From the NCBI GenBank assembly GCA_002307185.1, contig DBTT01000053.1, positions 1 through 64,000 of the forward strand: 64,000 nucleotides of DNA, written 5' to 3'. The DNA comes from Bacteroidales bacterium UBA1309 (GTDB lineage: Bacteria; Bacteroidota; Bacteroidia; Bacteroidales; Dysgonomonadaceae). Both the position numbers and the translations under genes were made by a program. The notes beneath the pieces are model-generated. The model was not told the origin of the DNA, searched no databases, and saw nothing but the letters and a program-made list of their open reading frames with translations. Below, piece by piece: positions 62,337 through 64,000 of this stretch (within the stretch, counting starts at the first letter, position 1; the number at the start of each line of letters is the position of its first letter).

Positions 62337-63116
62337 GTGCAGACCGTAAAACCAAAGAAATTTCTTGGACAACATTTCCTCACAGATTTGCAAATAGCCA
62401 AAAGCATTGCAGACACGATAGACAATTTTTCAGGTCTTCCAATTTTGGAAATTGGACCCGGAATGGGTGTTCTAACTCAATTTTTATTGAAAAAAGAAGG
62501 TGAACTCACCGTTGTGGAGCTTGACCGCGAATCTGTGCCTTATCTGCAAAAGCACTTTCCTGAATTGGGCGGGCGGATCGTTGAGGGTGATTTCTTGAAA
62601 CTTGATTTGGACACTCTTTTTTCAACTCAGTTTTGCCTGATAGGAAATTATCCGTACAACATATCTTCCCAGATTTTTTTCAAATTGCTCGATTACAAAG
62701 ATTTGATACCTTGTTGCACCGGCATGATACAGAAAGAGGTGGCGGAGCGGATAGCTGCCGGCCCGGGAAGCAAGACCTATGGGATTCTTTCGGTGCTTCT
62801 CCAGGCTTGGTTTGATGTGGAATATCTGTTTACGGTGAGCGAAACAGTGTTTGATCCACCGCCCAAGGTGAAGTCAGGCGTGGTGAGGTTGGTGCGGAAC
62901 GACCGGAAAAACCTTTCATGCGATGAGCGTTTATTCAAGACGGTGGTTAAGACATCGTTCAATCAGAGGCGGAAAACGCTGCGAAATTCCATGAAACCGT
63001 TGTTGGGCAAAGGTTGCGAGGCTTATTCAGACCCGATTTTCAATAAACGGCCCGAACAACTTTCAGTCGCGGATTTTGAGCGGCTCACCATCATCACACA
63101 GAGCTGTATTTGGTAG
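62337..63116 (+). CDS. rsmA: 16S rRNA (adenine1518-N6/adenine1519-N6)-dimethyltransferase
   Basis: A 259-residue S-adenosylmethionine enzyme that dimethylates two adenosines near the 3' end of 16S rRNA late in small-subunit assembly. It starts with GTG (VQTVKPKKFLGQHFLTD, the typical KsgA N-terminus). SAM motif I is LEIGPGMGVLT (about 37-47); the catalytic NxPY motif is IGNYPYNIS (about 103), a Tyr variant of NLPY. The C-terminal domain (FNQRRKTLRNS) binds rRNA. corA follows after 40 bases in the same direction. Confidence 0.95.
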   Translation: MQTVKPKKFLGQHFLTDLQIAKSIADTIDNFSGLPILEIGPGMGVLTQFLLKKEGELTVVELDRESVPYLQKHFPELGGRIVEGDFLKLDLDTLFSTQFCLIGNYPYNISSQIFFKLLDYKDLIPCCTGMIQKEVAERIAAGPGSKTYGILSVLLQAWFDVEYLFTVSETVFDPPPKVKSGVVRLVRNDRKNLSCDERLFKTVVKTSFNQRRKTLRNSMKPLLGKGCEAYSDPIFNKRPEQLSVADFERLTIITQSCIW

Positions 63117-63156
63117 GAGAAGACAGATTAGGTAGAACCAAAATCATGCAACCGTT

Positions 63157-64000
63157 ATGTCAGAAGTTAAACTTTACTATCACAAAGACAATGTTATTAG
63201 AGTCAGTCGGAGCATTGAATTTCTGAAAACAAATCCGATAAAAAACTTTTTGTGGATTGACCTCAACGATGTCGATGAAGAAATCGAGAATGAATTGGAG
63301 GATTATTTGAAAATCTATATTCAGGAAGAGGAGGAAATGATAGAGATCGAGATGTCGTCACGCTATATGGAGACGGCAGACTCGCTGGTGGTGAATTCTA
63401 ACTTTTTGCTTCCAAACTTTGAACGCGAGCCGGTTTCTTTTATTCTTAAAAACAATATATTGATCACCGTTCGTGGTGAAAACTTGAAATCGTTTCAGGA
63501 AACGGTGAAAAAAATATCGGCCAACCCGAAATATTACCCCAGCGGGTACCATGTCTTTGTGGGTATTTTGGAGACACGTGTCGAAGTGGATGCCGACATG
63601 ATCGAGGAAATGACGCAGCGCATCACCACTTTGAGCAACAGTATCAGCATTCAGGAGGCAGATGAGGATTTATTGATGGAGATCAAGGACCTTCAGGAAA
63701 AAACCATGATGCTCCGTGAGAATATCATCGACAAGCAGCGTGCCGTTTCCAGCATGCTCAAAAGTGAGCTCATCCCCTCCGAATTGCATGCCAAGCTCAC
63801 AATTATTGTGAAAGACATCAATTCTCTGATCGAACACGTCCGTTTCAGTTTCGACCGTTTGGAATATTTGCAGGACACTTTCCTCGGTTTTGTAAACATC
63901 GAGCAAAACAAGATCATCAAGATATTTACCATCATTTCGGTCATCTTCATGCCTCCAACTCTCATCGCGAGCATCTACGGGATGAACTTCCGCAAGTTGC
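63157..64000 (+). CDS. corA: Magnesium/cobalt transporter CorA, cut by the right edge
   Basis: The frame is open from the ATG at 63157 to the window end (281 codons). It begins SEVKLYYHKDNVIRVSRSIE and includes the acidic cytoplasmic alpha/beta domain (about 1-150) and the long stalk helices (QEADEDLLMEIKDLQEKTMM). A first membrane segment (IFTIISVIFMPPTLIASIYGMNF) ends in the hallmark GMN motif near residue 275. The second membrane segment and C-terminus lie beyond the window. It probably imports Mg2+ at the inner membrane. Confidence 0.93.
   Translation, partial: MSEVKLYYHKDNVIRVSRSIEFLKTNPIKNFLWIDLNDVDEEIENELEDYLKIYIQEEEEMIEIEMSSRYMETADSLVVNSNFLLPNFEREPVSFILKNNILITVRGENLKSFQETVKKISANPKYYPSGYHVFVGILETRVEVDADMIEEMTQRITTLSNSISIQEADEDLLMEIKDLQEKTMMLRENIIDKQRAVSSMLKSELIPSELHAKLTIIVKDINSLIEHVRFSFDRLEYLQDTFLGFVNIEQNKIIKIFTIISVIFMPPTLIASIYGMNFRKL

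Noticed and set aside
1..64000. tRNA, rRNA, tmRNA or known riboswitches
   Set aside because: No cloverleaf, conserved rRNA segment or riboswitch core was recognised by eye; a covariance-model search would be decisive.

Overview
The window looks like chromosomal DNA of a Bacteroidota bacterium, most likely order Bacteroidales. The evidence is the gene content: DUF4249/TonB receptor pair, DUF4834, GLPGLI proteins, BACON domain, DUF5689, a bat operon, and a psd-pssA pair. Promoters also fit, with -7 boxes of the TAnnTTTG type and TTTG near -33. Nearly all of it is ordinary core genome. No tRNA, rRNA, CRISPR array, intact insertion sequence or prophage was seen. Genus and family cannot be fixed from the sequence alone.

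Layout. 0-4.6 kb: a DUF4249 lipoprotein and its TonB-dependent receptor, bordered on the left by palindromic dispersed repeats and on the right by a decayed LytTR regulator. 4.6-6.4 kb: phosphatidylethanolamine synthesis (psd, pssA, DUF4834). 6.7-16.8 kb: housekeeping genes (gltX, waaA, a 7TM-HD phosphodiesterase, YgiQ, a HAD phosphatase, an RlpA-like protein, rarA). 16.8-23.5 kb: a group that reads like extracellular nucleic-acid or phosphoester scavenging: a BACON/DRGH nuclease lipoprotein, divergent from an exported endonuclease/exonuclease/phosphatase, a TonB receptor with an OmpA-like N-terminus, and a DUF5689 lipoprotein. 23.6-31.1 kb: amino-acid permease, PH-domain protein, TlpA-like thioredoxin, glutamate formimidoyltransferase, cysteine desulfidase/serine dehydratase-like enzyme, and DsbD.

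31.1-36.1 kb is the least ordinary part: an outer-membrane beta-barrel protein, two GLPGLI proteins, and two very small exported peptides that share two cysteines. The arrangement is peptide-GLPGLI-barrel, preceded by a second peptide-GLPGLI copy that appears to be decaying (lost ATG, 3' frameshift). 36.1-37.2 kb is gene debris: a deleted duplicate of part of the neighbouring TPR gene, an orphan CCE_0567-like small protein, a long inverted repeat and a C-terminal gene remnant.

37.2-44.7 kb: TPR protein, GtrA-like protein, a 1.5 kb region with no convincing gene, MsrB-MsrA, a tandem universal stress protein, a small HTH protein and a PAP2 phosphatase. 44.7-54.9 kb: a complete aerotolerance (bat) operon, moxR-DUF58-hypothetical-batA-batB-batC-batD2-batD1-batE, with two batD paralogues. 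55.3-64 kb: polysaccharide deacetylase, a TonB-C protein, dusB, a DUF2807 protein, a uracil-DNA-glycosylase-like protein, an unknown 161-aa protein, more palindromic repeats, a flippase-like membrane protein, rsmA, and a corA gene cut by the right edge.
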